From the NCBI GenBank assembly GCA_963921195.1, contig OY992536.1, positions 283,607,530 through 283,671,529 on the forward strand: a DNA stretch of 64,000 nt. The letters are read 5' to 3'. The notes under the pieces are model-generated. The model saw only the letters and a program-made list of their open reading frames with translations. It searched no databases and was not told where the DNA came from. This DNA is from Pegoplata infirma (lineage: Eukaryota > Arthropoda > Insecta > Diptera > Anthomyiidae). The translations under genes and the position numbers were made by a program. Of this stretch, positions 55,434 through 64,000 are shown piece after piece; positions within the stretch are counted from its first letter, which is position 1; each line of letters opens with the position of its first letter.

Positions 55434-55570
55434 TAAGCAAGGAAGAGCGAAACGGACACAAAGTTTAGATAAAAAACTATGAAAATTTTTAAGAAACCCA
55501 ACTAGGTCTAGGCCCATCGGGGTCTGGACCTATCGGCTCCGAACCCAATGGGATCATCAAATGTGTATGA
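55434..55570 (+). repeat. Dispersed repeat 'R', copy 2, right part
   Basis: AAGCAAGGAAGAGCGAAACG, 'acccaactaggtctaggcccatcggggtctggacc' match 1718-1850. Confidence 0.65.
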
Positions 55571-55839
55571 ATTAAGTTCAAATAAAAAAAATTCAGTAAA
55601 CTAATTATTGGCAAAACATTTTTGCTAACTTTAGAAAAAAAATTGTGGGTTCAAAATCAGAAAATTTTCTTGTAGGTTTGTTTACAAGCTTTTTTTGCTA
55701 ACATTAAAGTTTTTTTGAGTGTAGAGATTATTTTATAAGCAAATCAATGGGAAATTTCACTGAAATTTATTTTTGGTTATTTGATAAAGCTTTGTAAATG
55801 ATTAAAAACCATATATATTTTTTTATCAATACTTTGGAA

Positions 55840-56480
55840 GATATGGGCGTTTAAAAAAGCGCTTTTTGACTACATTGACTTTTAGACAGTTTTATAACAT
55901 TTTTGTACTCGGAAACTGTAAGTCGTACGAAAAAACTTATAAAAGCAATATTGAAGATAAAAGATTTAAAATTTTTTTGGAAATTTTTTTTTTTTTTTTT
56001 TTTAAATTTTGAAAACAATATTTGAATGTCCTTTTTCTTAAGAAGGGCACCATGAATTTCTAAAGACAAAATTTTGTTTTAAAGCTTAGAATGTCCTTTT
56101 AACGCTGTTAAAATTTCAGAGAGGTATTTTTTCGTATTGTTGAGCAATAACTTTTCAAACTTTGTTAGAGATTTTTTTTTTAAATTTTGGCAAAAAATCA
56201 AATCGACAGTTTTTTTGTGCTTTTTTACTTGGAAACCGTTAGTTGTACGAAAAAACTTTCTGAGAAAATTTTGTTGATAAAATTATGGAAAGTTCAAAAT
56301 TTTTTTAAAACAAAATTGGAATGCCCTTTTCTTCTGTCAAGGACATCAGGGATTTCTAAAACCAAAATTTTGTAATAAAGTTTAGAATGTCCTTTTAACG
56401 CTGATAAAATTTCAGGGATGTGTTTTTTCGCGTTGTCGAGCAATAAATTTTCAAAGTTGTTCATAAAGCTAAATTTTTGA
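55840..56480 (+). repeat. Two-copy tandem repeat of about 310 bp
   Basis: 'gtacgaaaaaactt', 'aatgtcctttttctt', 'aaattttgttttaaagcttagaatgtccttttaacgctg' and 'gttgagcaataacttttcaaa' (about 55925-56160) recur at 56245-56460 with moderate divergence. Confidence 0.65.
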
Positions 56481-56499
56481 TTTTTTGCCAACATTTTGA

Positions 56500-57540
56500 A
56501 AAAAAATAAAATATTTGGCTCTGTAACGAACTTTCAAAATGAAAATCCTAAGTTCGCGCTCGCGGCTTTTTTACGAAATTCGTAAAATCCGAACTGACTT
56601 TGCAAAAGCTTTTGGTGATTCTGGTCCACTTTCATAAGGCGTTGAAGCGATTGAGGCTCATTTTTCTTGTTGCACAGTGTTATACGAAATCACGTTTAGT
56701 GAAAAATATAACAAAATCGTTGTTTTTTTCTGTGTAGCTGCAAAAAACCATTCTTTTAACAGAAATGTTAAATAATTTCAAAATAAAATACGTTGTCTAA
56801 ACTGTTAAAACGAAACCATTGTTTTTTGATACATTTAACTACGTACTTTTTTATTTTTTACGATTATTTTTTTACTTTTGTAACTAAATAAAATACAGAT
56901 TCTTTATGATTACTTTTGAATTACCTTGAGTTTTGTAATACTATCATTATAATAAGGCGAAGCCTTTTTTCAATTGTTGTGTCTGTTTAGTATCTTAAGC
57001 ATTGTCTGTTAATATTTTGTGGTCTTTCAATTGTTTATGGCTTATGCGCCCATACGGCTTTGAACTTCGAACATTCAAGTGCTAAGTCACTGCAACAGAC
57101 TGCAGTTGTTGCAAATAATGCGGCACTTGCTTAAACAGCTACCAATTTGTAGATAGCATGATGGCTTAAACTATAACTGCTATTCAAGTTTTCATACACT
57201 TGTATTGGTTTAATATATTTTTTCTTTAGAAAATTATTATTATGCATAGAGATTATGATTTAAAAGTGTACAAGATGAATATGGCGTAATTTGCTTTAGA
57301 CTTTTTTCTTTCTTTTTTTACTGTCAATAATTTAGGTGAAAGAAGGAAGGAACTAACAGCTGTTGTTTAAAGTGTGAACAAATAAAAGACAGCAAAGTGT
57401 TGGAAAATGTGTCACCTAAGATTTCGAAAGTAAACAAATGACAAGTACTTTATCATATAAAAAAAGGTTCCTTTTTTTCTTGTTTTATATTTATTTGAAT
57501 ATGAGGTACACTGAGAAAATTTTACTGTTATTATGAACTA
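56500..57540. other. Apparently single-copy DNA, nothing identified
   Basis: Contains 'gttgttgcaaataatgcggcacttgc' near 57105 but no gene-like frame or repeat. Confidence 0.35.
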
Positions 57541-57542
57541 AA

Positions 57543-57998
57543 AATAAGGACTATCACAGGGCACCCACCAAAACTTGCAAATGGGAAAGAGGGGAGGAAA
57601 ATAAGAGTTACCTGTTTTTTCTTAGCTGCCCAATCTTATATTTAACGGGTTTTTTGAGAATTTTTCACAATTTTTTTTAAATAAACTATGTAAACATTTT
57701 ATACAGATCGAAATTTTTTTTAAGGCCTATGCAATGGTGTCAATGGCTTCGTTAAGTCCTTATTTTCAAAACATGTTTTTTTTTTAAGTTTATATGGAGA
57801 GGTATATAAGTACGACCGCCAAAATCACATATAATAATCTCTATTAAAATTAAACTAACCTGTATTCTTGCGTTTGGAGAAATTCCTGCTAGTTCGGATT
57901 TTATTTGGATTTTTCCGAAAGAGCAAATTTTTCCATAGTTTTTAAATTTGAGATTGGCAGCTAAAAAAAGCAGGTAAAACTCTTATTTTCCAAAGTTT
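57543..57998. mobile_element. Diverged relative of the 33746-34336 palindromic element
   Basis: CACAGGGCACCCACC, 'aataagagttacctgttttttcttagctgcccaatc' on the left and 'ggcagctaaaaaaagcaggtaaaactcttattt' on the right pair as inverted arms. The loop has 'acgaccgccaaaatcacatataataatctcta' in reverse orientation to 33980-34005. The terminal GAAGGTCTTTC segment is reduced. Confidence 0.65.
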
Positions 57999-58117
57999 AG
58001 TTGACGTAAATTACAACACCTTTTACTAATATTTTGACTAAGTTATTTTTGTGAGTGCACTTTTGAGAAGGTTTGTGCTACAGATGCGCGCGTGACACGA
58101 ATTTTTCGCATGATTCA

Positions 58118-58960
58118 TCCCAGCAGAAATTTTGCTGAACTGGCAGCAGCTTTTGGAAAGGAATCCTGAGTCAAGTAGCGCTTCCAAACGTGCTGAATTC
58201 ATGCATGATTCTCTAAGGCGATGTCCCACTTTAGAGCGCTAGTTGGATACACAGAAAAAGCGCTCTTAAGATGCTCTGAAATCACGTCTCTTTAGAGCGC
58301 TGAAAAAAGCGCTATAAAAATGAAGTGAATTCATGTACCTTTTTAGATCTAATTTAAGCAGAATAAAGATGAAACTCCCATCATATTTAAAAAAAATCCA
58401 ATTATATTTCGAATATTTCAATTTATATTTCAGAAATTTCCATTTATATTTCAGAAATCACCATTTATAACTAAAAAATGTTCAATTACATTTCAAAAAT
58501 TTTCAACTATATTGGAAATTTTTGAAATATAATTGGAAATTTTTAAATATAATTGGAGATTCTAAAATATGATTGAACATTTTTTGTAATATAATTTGCA
58601 TTTTCTGAAATTAAAGGTGTACTCAATTTTTTTTTTTTCATTCAAAATGTGTTAAAGGTGTTATGATTGAAGCACTCTTTTCAGCGTTGATCAATCAAAT
58701 TATGCAGTCAAATCATGTGTCTTTGTCCAAAACTCATGGTTTTTCATTCAAAAAGTATTAAATATATTAAATGGGAAAGCATGTGCGAAATTGTATCGAA
58801 ATGTAATTTTATATTTTAAGTTTTATATAAAAAATCTTAACAAAAAATTAAAATTTTTTCCCCTTAATTTTACTGCATCCTCAAGAGCGCTCTTTGGATG
58901 CGCTTCGGTATGCTATAAAAAGATGCTGTGTCGCCAAAATATCGATATATTTTTGCTGGG
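58118..58960. mobile_element. CCCAGCAGAAAT element, copy E
   Basis: The left end CCCAGCAGAAATTTTGCTG and right end ATATTTTTGCTGGG are inverted and flanked by AT. Subterminal AGCGCTC/GAGCGCT motifs occur at both sides (58235-58310 and 58885-58895). The interior 58380-58610 is a palindromic run of 'ttatatttcagaaatttcca' units, similar in style to 2560-2780. Confidence 0.6.
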
Positions 58961-59264
58961 ATGCTTGAATTATGTTAATCACGCGTGATCGTGTGTTAAA
59001 TTTATTTTTGCTCATGTGGTCGTGAATGCGCGTGATTAGAAAAAATAGTTTCGTGCGTGAGTAATTTTTTTCTTGTTAATTTTCGTGATTGTTTTGTGCT
59101 ATGTAAAACAGAAAACAAGCAAAAAAAATTGTCATCATATTGAATTTATCTCAAACCTTATGAACCGATTTGCCTGAAACTTAAAATATATATAACAGAG
59201 ACGATTTCAAGGTTGGGGTGTCTCGGCTTATCGGCCATATCAGTGTTTAAAAATTTCGTTGTCC

Positions 59265-60360
59265 CAGGGCCGTCTTAAGGTATGGAGAGGGGCCCTGGGC
59301 ACACAAGAATTTGGGGGCCCCCTGGAAAGTTAAAAGTTGCAACACAAGAAAAAAAGATTGTTCTGTTTTTGTTTTAAGAATTAGGACCTACAAAAAATTA
59401 AAAATATATATATATTGCGAGTAGGCTTATTCTAGCTCGAGGTATTTTTTCTTTTCTACAAGAAAAGGTTCCCAGAAGCAGATACTTTTTCTATCGAAAA
59501 AAGGAATCAAAATCTGAGACTTTTTCTATTGGGAAAAGTTCTCAGGATCGGATACTATAGGAAACCTTTTTGTATAAGAAAAATGTCACAGAATCTAAGG
59601 GGTTTTCTACAAAACAAATGTATCAGAATCTAAGACTTTTTCTAGAGTAAAAAGGTTTTAGAATCTGAGACTTTTTTATAGGAAAAATCTGAGATTTCAG
59701 AGACTTTTTCTATAAGAAAACGATCTCATAATCTAATAATCTTTCTATAGGAAAATGGTATCAGAATCAAAGACTCTTTCTATATGAAAAAGATATCAGA
59801 AGCTGAGACTTTTTTTTATAACATAAAAATTTTGCTATAGTAAAAAGGTTTAAAACTCAGAGACTTTTTCTTAAGGAAAAAGACTTCAGACTCAAAGACT
59901 CTACTTATAGATAAATAGTCTCAGAATCTGAGATTTTTTATAAAGGAAAAATGTCTTAGAATCTGAGACTTTTTCTATAGGAAAATGGAATTTTTCTATG
60001 AGAAAAGGTTCTTAGATTCTAAAAATTTGATTTTTTTCTATAAGAAAAAGATCTAAATCTGAGACTTTTTCTATACGAATAATGTCTCAGAACCTGATAC
60101 TTTTTCTATACGACAAATCTCCCAGAACCTGAGACCATTTATGCAGGAAAATGAGTTTAAGAACTTCTGCCATAGAAAAATTCTCAGATTTGAACTTTTT
60201 CTGAATCTGAAATTTATACGAAAAATTTAAATTAAAAACAGCAGTATAAAGGGAAAAATTATCATGAAAAATTAACATACGTTTTTGGCCTTTCGGGGCC
60301 CCCGTAGGGTCGGGGCCCTGGGCACGTGCCCAGTGTGCCCTAATGGTTAAACCGGTACTG
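59265..60360. mobile_element. hAT-like element with CGTTGTCC 8-bp target duplication
   Basis: CGTTGTCC at 59257-59264 and 60361-60368 flank ends CAGGGCCGTCTTAAGG and AAACCGGTACTG. Subterminal GGGGCCCTGGGCAC occurs at 59290 and 60313. CAGGGCCG...GGGCCCTGGGCAC termini are characteristic of common insect hAT-type nonautonomous elements (family knowledge). The 1096-bp interior is mostly minisatellite. Confidence 0.85.
59455..60240 (+). repeat. TCTCAGAATCTGAGACTTTTT minisatellite within the hAT-like element
   Basis: About 20 diverged units of 35-45 bp with core TCAGAATCTGAGACTTTTTC and 'tataggaaaaa' spacer, opposite in sense to 48000-49680. It shows that this minisatellite travels as transposon cargo at least once. 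Confidence 0.8.
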
Positions 60361-60859
60361 CGTTGTCCCCTTATGAAACATTGTGGACCTTCGGGAAAAT
60401 TTCGATAACTCTCGAACTAACAGGAATATCGTCTAGAGCAAAAATAAGTGTCGACTTAAATTTAATAAAGATTATTTTGTATTCATATGGATATCGTAGG
60501 TCTGTGTCTTCACAAAATTTACACATTTTTATAAAAAAAGTATTAAGCGAAGCCGAATTTTTTTTTAATGCCGTCGGATAGGCATTAAAAAAACCTTTCT
60601 TCTCTTATGCATACATCATACAGCTTCTTAGAAAGAAATAGCTAAAAAATTCAAAAAAATATTTTTTCCCAATTTTTTCCCCCATTTTTGAACTCCTAAA
60701 TCCCCGATATGACCGATAAGCAGAATCCCAAACCTTAGAATTGTCTCTTTAATATACATTTTAAGTTTCAGGCAAATCGGTTCATAAGGGTTGACATACT
60801 TGCTTGTCAGTTTGACTACACAAGCTACAGACTAACAAAAAAGAAAATAAGATTTACTG

Positions 60860-61160
60860 TTTTCATTTTCTTAAAACCAAAAAGGTTTGTAACTTCGATT
60901 TGTAATTCACCTGCTGGTGAATAAACCCGTTTTTCACCAGCTGGCGAATAGAAAGTAACATAATTTTTTTCAACAAAAAATTTTTTTTTTTATAAATTTT
61001 TTTTGTTTCAAAAAAAAAAATTTTATCAATTTTATTTTTTCCAAAAAAATTTTTTTTGTCATTTTTTTATCAATTTAAAAAAAAAAAATTATCAAAATTT
61101 GTTTTTTCATCAAAGATATTATTCTTCGATTTTTTTCCAAAAAAAAAATGTTTCCAAAAA
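60860..61160 (-). repeat. CACCAGCTGG block with T-rich tail
   Basis: 'accaaaaaggtttgtaactt', 'aattcacctgctggtgaataaacccgtttttcaccagctgg' followed by TTTTTTATCAA tracts. Same order as 8015-8460; reverse of 14027-14640. Confidence 0.6.
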
Positions 61161-61163
61161 AAA

Positions 61164-61358
61164 ATGTCGAAACGTTACGAAGATCGGATGTGGAAATGGT
61201 GCAATGATCCGAATTACAAAGAGGGGCAAATGTCTTTGCTTCATATTTGTCAGGATTTAAAGTTAGAAAACGGAAGAGATTATTTTGGTGTTCATTCCCA
61301 ACGCCAGTTAAGAGCGTTGGTTCATTCCCTAGCTGCGACAGGTGGTTATGCGCTGTGA
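61164..61358 (+). CDS. 64-codon ORF of unknown origin (possible exon or element remnant)
   Basis: The ATG at 61164 opens a 64-residue frame, MSKRYEDRMWKWCNDP... to ...SLAATGGYAL, closed by TGA. Its composition (Trp, Cys, Asp, Arg, balanced GC near 45%) is unlike the Lys/Phe low-complexity frames nearby and suggests true coding ancestry. It shows no signal peptide or motif I can name. It abuts, tail to tail, a retrotransposon endonuclease fragment on the other strand (61373-61559), so both may be remnants of mobile or captured DNA. It may instead be the first coding part of a gene, but no downstream donor is obvious. Confidence 0.4.
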   Translation: MSKRYEDRMWKWCNDPNYKEGQMSLLHICQDLKLENGRDYFGVHSQRQLRALVHSLAATGGYAL

Positions 61359-61372
61359 ATTACTAACGTAAT

Positions 61373-61559
61373 CACCAACCGGATACGAATGGTTTGAATG
61401 GAGAAACCATGAAGAGTTGTGAACATTGAAGTCCCCTTCCACGACAATTTCACTGCTGGGGCAACTTTCCAGGCTTCTCGAAATGGAATTAGAAAGGGCG
61501 TCAAAACCATGTGCAATAAATTCAACGGATTTTTCTTCGCAAAAAATGGGGTAAAACAA
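61373..61559 (-). pseudogene. Non-LTR retrotransposon endonuclease fragment
   Basis: The minus-strand frame encodes ...SLESCPSSEIVVEGDFNVHNSSWF...PVGDYVSN. EIVV(x)GDFNVHN is the conserved GDFN-H motif of the apurinic-like endonuclease (EEP fold) at the start of non-LTR retrotransposon ORF2. Only about 60 residues are present. The rest of the endonuclease and the reverse transcriptase are missing, so this is a truncated dead remnant. Its downstream end lies next to the stop of the plus-strand 64-codon ORF. The local GC is clearly higher than the surroundings. Confidence in the family is high, in the clade low. Confidence 0.75.
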
Positions 61560-62060
61560 CGCACAGAAAAAAATATAAAAAAAATTGAGTAAATATTTAA
61601 TAATATTGAGTAAAAATTACACAATTTATTCAATTTATGCCAAAAAAATTTTAGTAAATTTTTAATTGACACAATTAAAACTATACTTAAAATTGTTCGT
61701 TTTTCTTAATTAAGTTTTTAATGTCAAATAAAAATTTACTCAAATGATGACCATCGATGATTGGTCAAAATATCGAAATGAAAAATAAAAAACAAAATTA
61801 TAAATACAAAAATTTTGCAGATTTTTTATTTATAAGTTTCACGACCTTAAGCCAAACAAACCCCAACAACAATTTACTTTAAATGTATCAATTTTTTTTT
61901 TTTTTTTAATTTTTACATTTAAAAAAAAAAAACTTCTTTTTGAAACTTTTACCAAAGACATAAAACATTTTCATAAAGGCGATTGCAAACTTTTATATAA
62001 ATATACAAAATACTATAAACTAAAAGAGAATTCTAAAAACTTTGAGAATAAACAAAATTA
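61560..62060. other. AT-rich DNA with AATTGAGTAAA motifs
   Basis: 'aaattgagtaaatatttaataatattgagtaaaaattacaca' and its partners near 61660-61745 hint at a degenerate palindromic element. No clear ends. Confidence 0.35.
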
Positions 62061-62065
62061 AAAAA

Positions 62066-62613
62066 AACAAGTGAGAGTGTTAAATTCGGATGTGCCGAAT
62101 CTATTATACCCTCCAAAATGTAAAAAAAAAAATAAAAACAAAAATTTGTCTTGGGCGTTTCTTTTTTTTTGGGGGAGGGGTTGATAGGATCAGTGGGGGA
62201 CGTTGAGAGCACCTTCCCATCGCGATAAATATACCAAATGTTTCATTTAATTAACAAAAATACAAAAAAAACATGTAAAAAAGTGTATTTTTTTAGAGTT
62301 TGGTTTAGTTCTTCAAGGGGGAACTTTTTTCCCCCTGGTCCGATTTGGCCAATTTCCGAACTTAATCTGCCTAGAAACATAAGACATATTTGTGCCAAAC
62401 TGGAAGGGTCTAGCTATTTTATTTTGGACTGCATCGTGTTAACTAGAGACGGACGGACGGACAGACGGACGGACGGACATCGCTAAAATGTCTTAGAATC
62501 GATCACTGATCAATAATATATATACTTTATGGGGTCCCCGACCGATATTTCGATGCGTTACACACGGAATGACAAAGTGAGTATACCCCCATACTGTAGT
62601 TGGAGGGTATAAA
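62066..62613 (+). mobile_element. DINE-1/Helentron-like element, family H2 (compact, complete)
   Basis: From AAACAAGTGAGAGTGTTAAA with hairpin ATTCGGATGTGCCGAAT to TGTAGTTGGAGGGTATAAAA. One internal unit ('gggggaacttttttccccctgg', 'cttaatctgcctagaaacataagacat', 'ttttattttggactgcatcgtg') is followed by GACGGACGGACAGACGGAC (62451-62479). It provides the single-unit reference for the duplicated copy at 9518-10703. Confidence 0.85.
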
Positions 62614-62627
62614 AACTTAAGAAAATT

Positions 62628-63012
62628 ATAGTCGGTCAAGACCGGCCATATAATACCCTACACCGGTGTTTCCCGGAAAATGGGTCCCAAGTTCAAACAT
62701 GGACCGATGGGATCTATCTTTTGTTAAATCTTTAATAAGTGTAAAAAACACCTACAAACCAAGTTTTAGCGAATTAGGCTTCTATTTGTTGTAAATACAC
62801 CACTTTAACTAAATTTCGGGCGACATTTTTATATGGGTCTAGGTCCAAAAATGGTCCGATAATAATCAGGTTTGACAAGGTTATTAAAGTATGCATTTAA
62901 TACATACAAACTTAATTTTTATAAAATATTTTTGATTTTCATGAAATTTGAGGGATTTTTGTGAATATCGGGAAGGTGGTTTGTATTGGGGCTACAAGAA
63001 GAACCGGTCCGA
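62628..63012 (+). mobile_element. DINE-1/Helentron-like H1, 5' part
   Basis: TATAGTCGGTCAAGACCGGC, 'taataccctacaccggtgtttcccgg' and 'atgggtctaggtccaaaaatggtcc' match 5975-6350. The homology ends at about 63012 (GAACCGGTCCGATGCAC), so the 3' half is missing. It follows the H2 copy by 14 bases. Confidence 0.75.
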
Positions 63013-63014
63013 TG

Positions 63015-64000
63015 CACAGTGCTTTGTCCCATTGACAAAAATCAAAAAAAAAAAAGTTCCCATCGTTTTTATAAAAATATTTTTTTTTGTAAAGGTAATA
63101 AGGTAACTTAATATTTTAATAATAATCCCTTTTGATATAACTCTTTTTGTCGCCACAAGGGGTCGCTAAAGTTAGAGAATTTCCAAGCAAACGGTATTAA
63201 AAGAAATAATATTATTTTGAGTTTTACAAAAATAGTTCCCAAAAATTCAGTTTTTAAGATAATGACTTGATTTTTTCTGTAAAAAATTAAAAAATATATT
63301 TGCAATACGGAAAATTTTTTATTGGAGATAAAAAGTTAAAGTATATGCCTTTTGTAAGACTTCGAATTACTTCTTTTTTTTGTGAGGATCTTTAAAATAA
63401 CAAAAGTTTGATGGAGTATTAAAAAAATATATGTTAACGGATTTTTGATTTCATAATTTTTTTTTAAAGCCTTGACCTTTATCTTTCAAAGAAAAAAAAC
63501 AACGCTTGCAACTTTTGAGTAGAACTTTAAATATATATTTTTTCTAAGTGCCTAAAATCACATTTTTGAAAAATCCATTTTAGTGGCTGACGAAAATAGC
63601 TGTAACTTTTTTGTTTTTTAATGAAATGGCTTGATTTTTGTTTTAAAAAACTTTAAAATATATATTTTTTACCAGAAAAAATTACCTTAGTATTAAGCAA
63701 TAAGATTTTTTTTCTACACGCATTGAGAGTTACCTAAATTTTTAGTTTGAAGACCCAAAATTTGCAAAGTTTGAAAAAATATTAAAAAAATATATGTTAA
63801 CCGATTTTGGATTTTTTTCTTTTTTTGAGAAGGTTAAATCTTTATCTATTAAATAAAAAAGTAAACAGTTGCAACTTTTTTTTAGAACGGCAAAAAAAAA
63901 ATTTTTTCGAAGTGTCCATTTTTTCGTTATTTTTTGTTAACCGCTAAGAATTAACAATGTTTGAAAAAATATTATAGAAATTATGTTAAACCTTTTTTCA
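63015..64000 (+). repeat. Diverged tandem repeat of about 365 bp
   Basis: 'ttaaaaaaatatatgttaacggatttttgattt', 'cctttatctttcaaagaaaaaa', 'cttgcaacttttgagtagaac' and 'ttctaagtgcc' (63418-63550) recur at 63780-63920 with changes. Related but weaker blocks precede them from 63060. It extends beyond the window. No gene. Confidence 0.55.

Larger units (their letters stand above)
59130..60815. mobile_element. Palindromic element split by a hAT-like insertion
   Basis: The left arm 'accttatgaaccgatttgcctgaaacttaaaat' to 'cggcttatcggccatatcagtg' (59150-59250) pairs with 60685-60800. The loop carries 'aactaacaggaatatcg' and 'gtgtcgacttaaatttaataaagatta', related to the loops at 33746-34336 and 57543-57998. 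The outer limits are approximate. Confidence 0.65.

Overview
This is an AT-rich, intron-like or intergenic stretch of an insect nuclear genome. The best fit is a calyptrate or other higher fly (Diptera). The reasons are at least a dozen DINE-1/Helentron-like short interspersed elements with GGAC/GACGGACG microsatellites and ATTCGGC...GCCGAAT hairpins, many TA-flanked and 8-bp-TSD (hAT-type) nonautonomous DNA elements, and one secreted glutamine/histidine-rich and Val-Pro-rich protein of cuticle type. I see no operons, rRNA, CRISPR or other bacterial features.

Only one convincing protein gene is present, on the minus strand at 38098-39564. It is a 488-residue secreted low-complexity protein with a C-terminal VPV/VEK repeat domain. 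Two small coding remnants lie at 61164-61559: a 64-codon plus-strand ORF of unusual composition, and a minus-strand fragment of a non-LTR retrotransposon endonuclease containing GDFNVH. A weak candidate promoter/first exon (TATAAATA to a GTAAGT donor) lies at 19374-19817.

The rest is a dense, nested mosaic of repeats. 1-5 kb: a TA-flanked MITE carrying six TATCGATA octamers, and a CCCAGCAAAACTT element (2030-4369) broken by a second transposon (2333-3933). 6-11 kb: two DINE-1-like families, one copy carrying a tRNA-like SINE with a 16-bp target duplication. 11.7-17.8 kb: ATTCCATG repeats, a 0.68-kb duplication, minisatellite pieces and a 'cagctggtgaat' repeat. 20988-23983: a 3.0-kb TA-flanked element built on an internal tandem array. 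25233-28820: an 8-bp-TSD element holding a 2.1-kb palindrome. 31.2-37.8 kb: a CCCAGCA element with a hAT-like insertion, then a DINE copy split by an 1.8-kb palindrome and a hAT-like element. 40-47.8 kb: a core element with a hAT insertion, foldbacks, two further CCCAGCAAAACTT copies and DINE copies. 48.0-49.7 kb: a roughly 35-bp minisatellite. 50.9-53.6 kb: a DINE copy split by a 2.1-kb near-perfect palindrome made of 21-bp repeats. 54.4-55.4 kb: a TA-flanked element with its empty site preserved elsewhere in the window. 58-64 kb: further CCCAGCA, hAT, DINE and tandem repeats.

The most informative property is that many insertions can be read against an uninterrupted paralogue in the same window, so target duplications and the order of nesting are visible directly. 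Boundaries given for repeats without a clear terminal repeat or empty site are approximate. All comparisons were made by eye.
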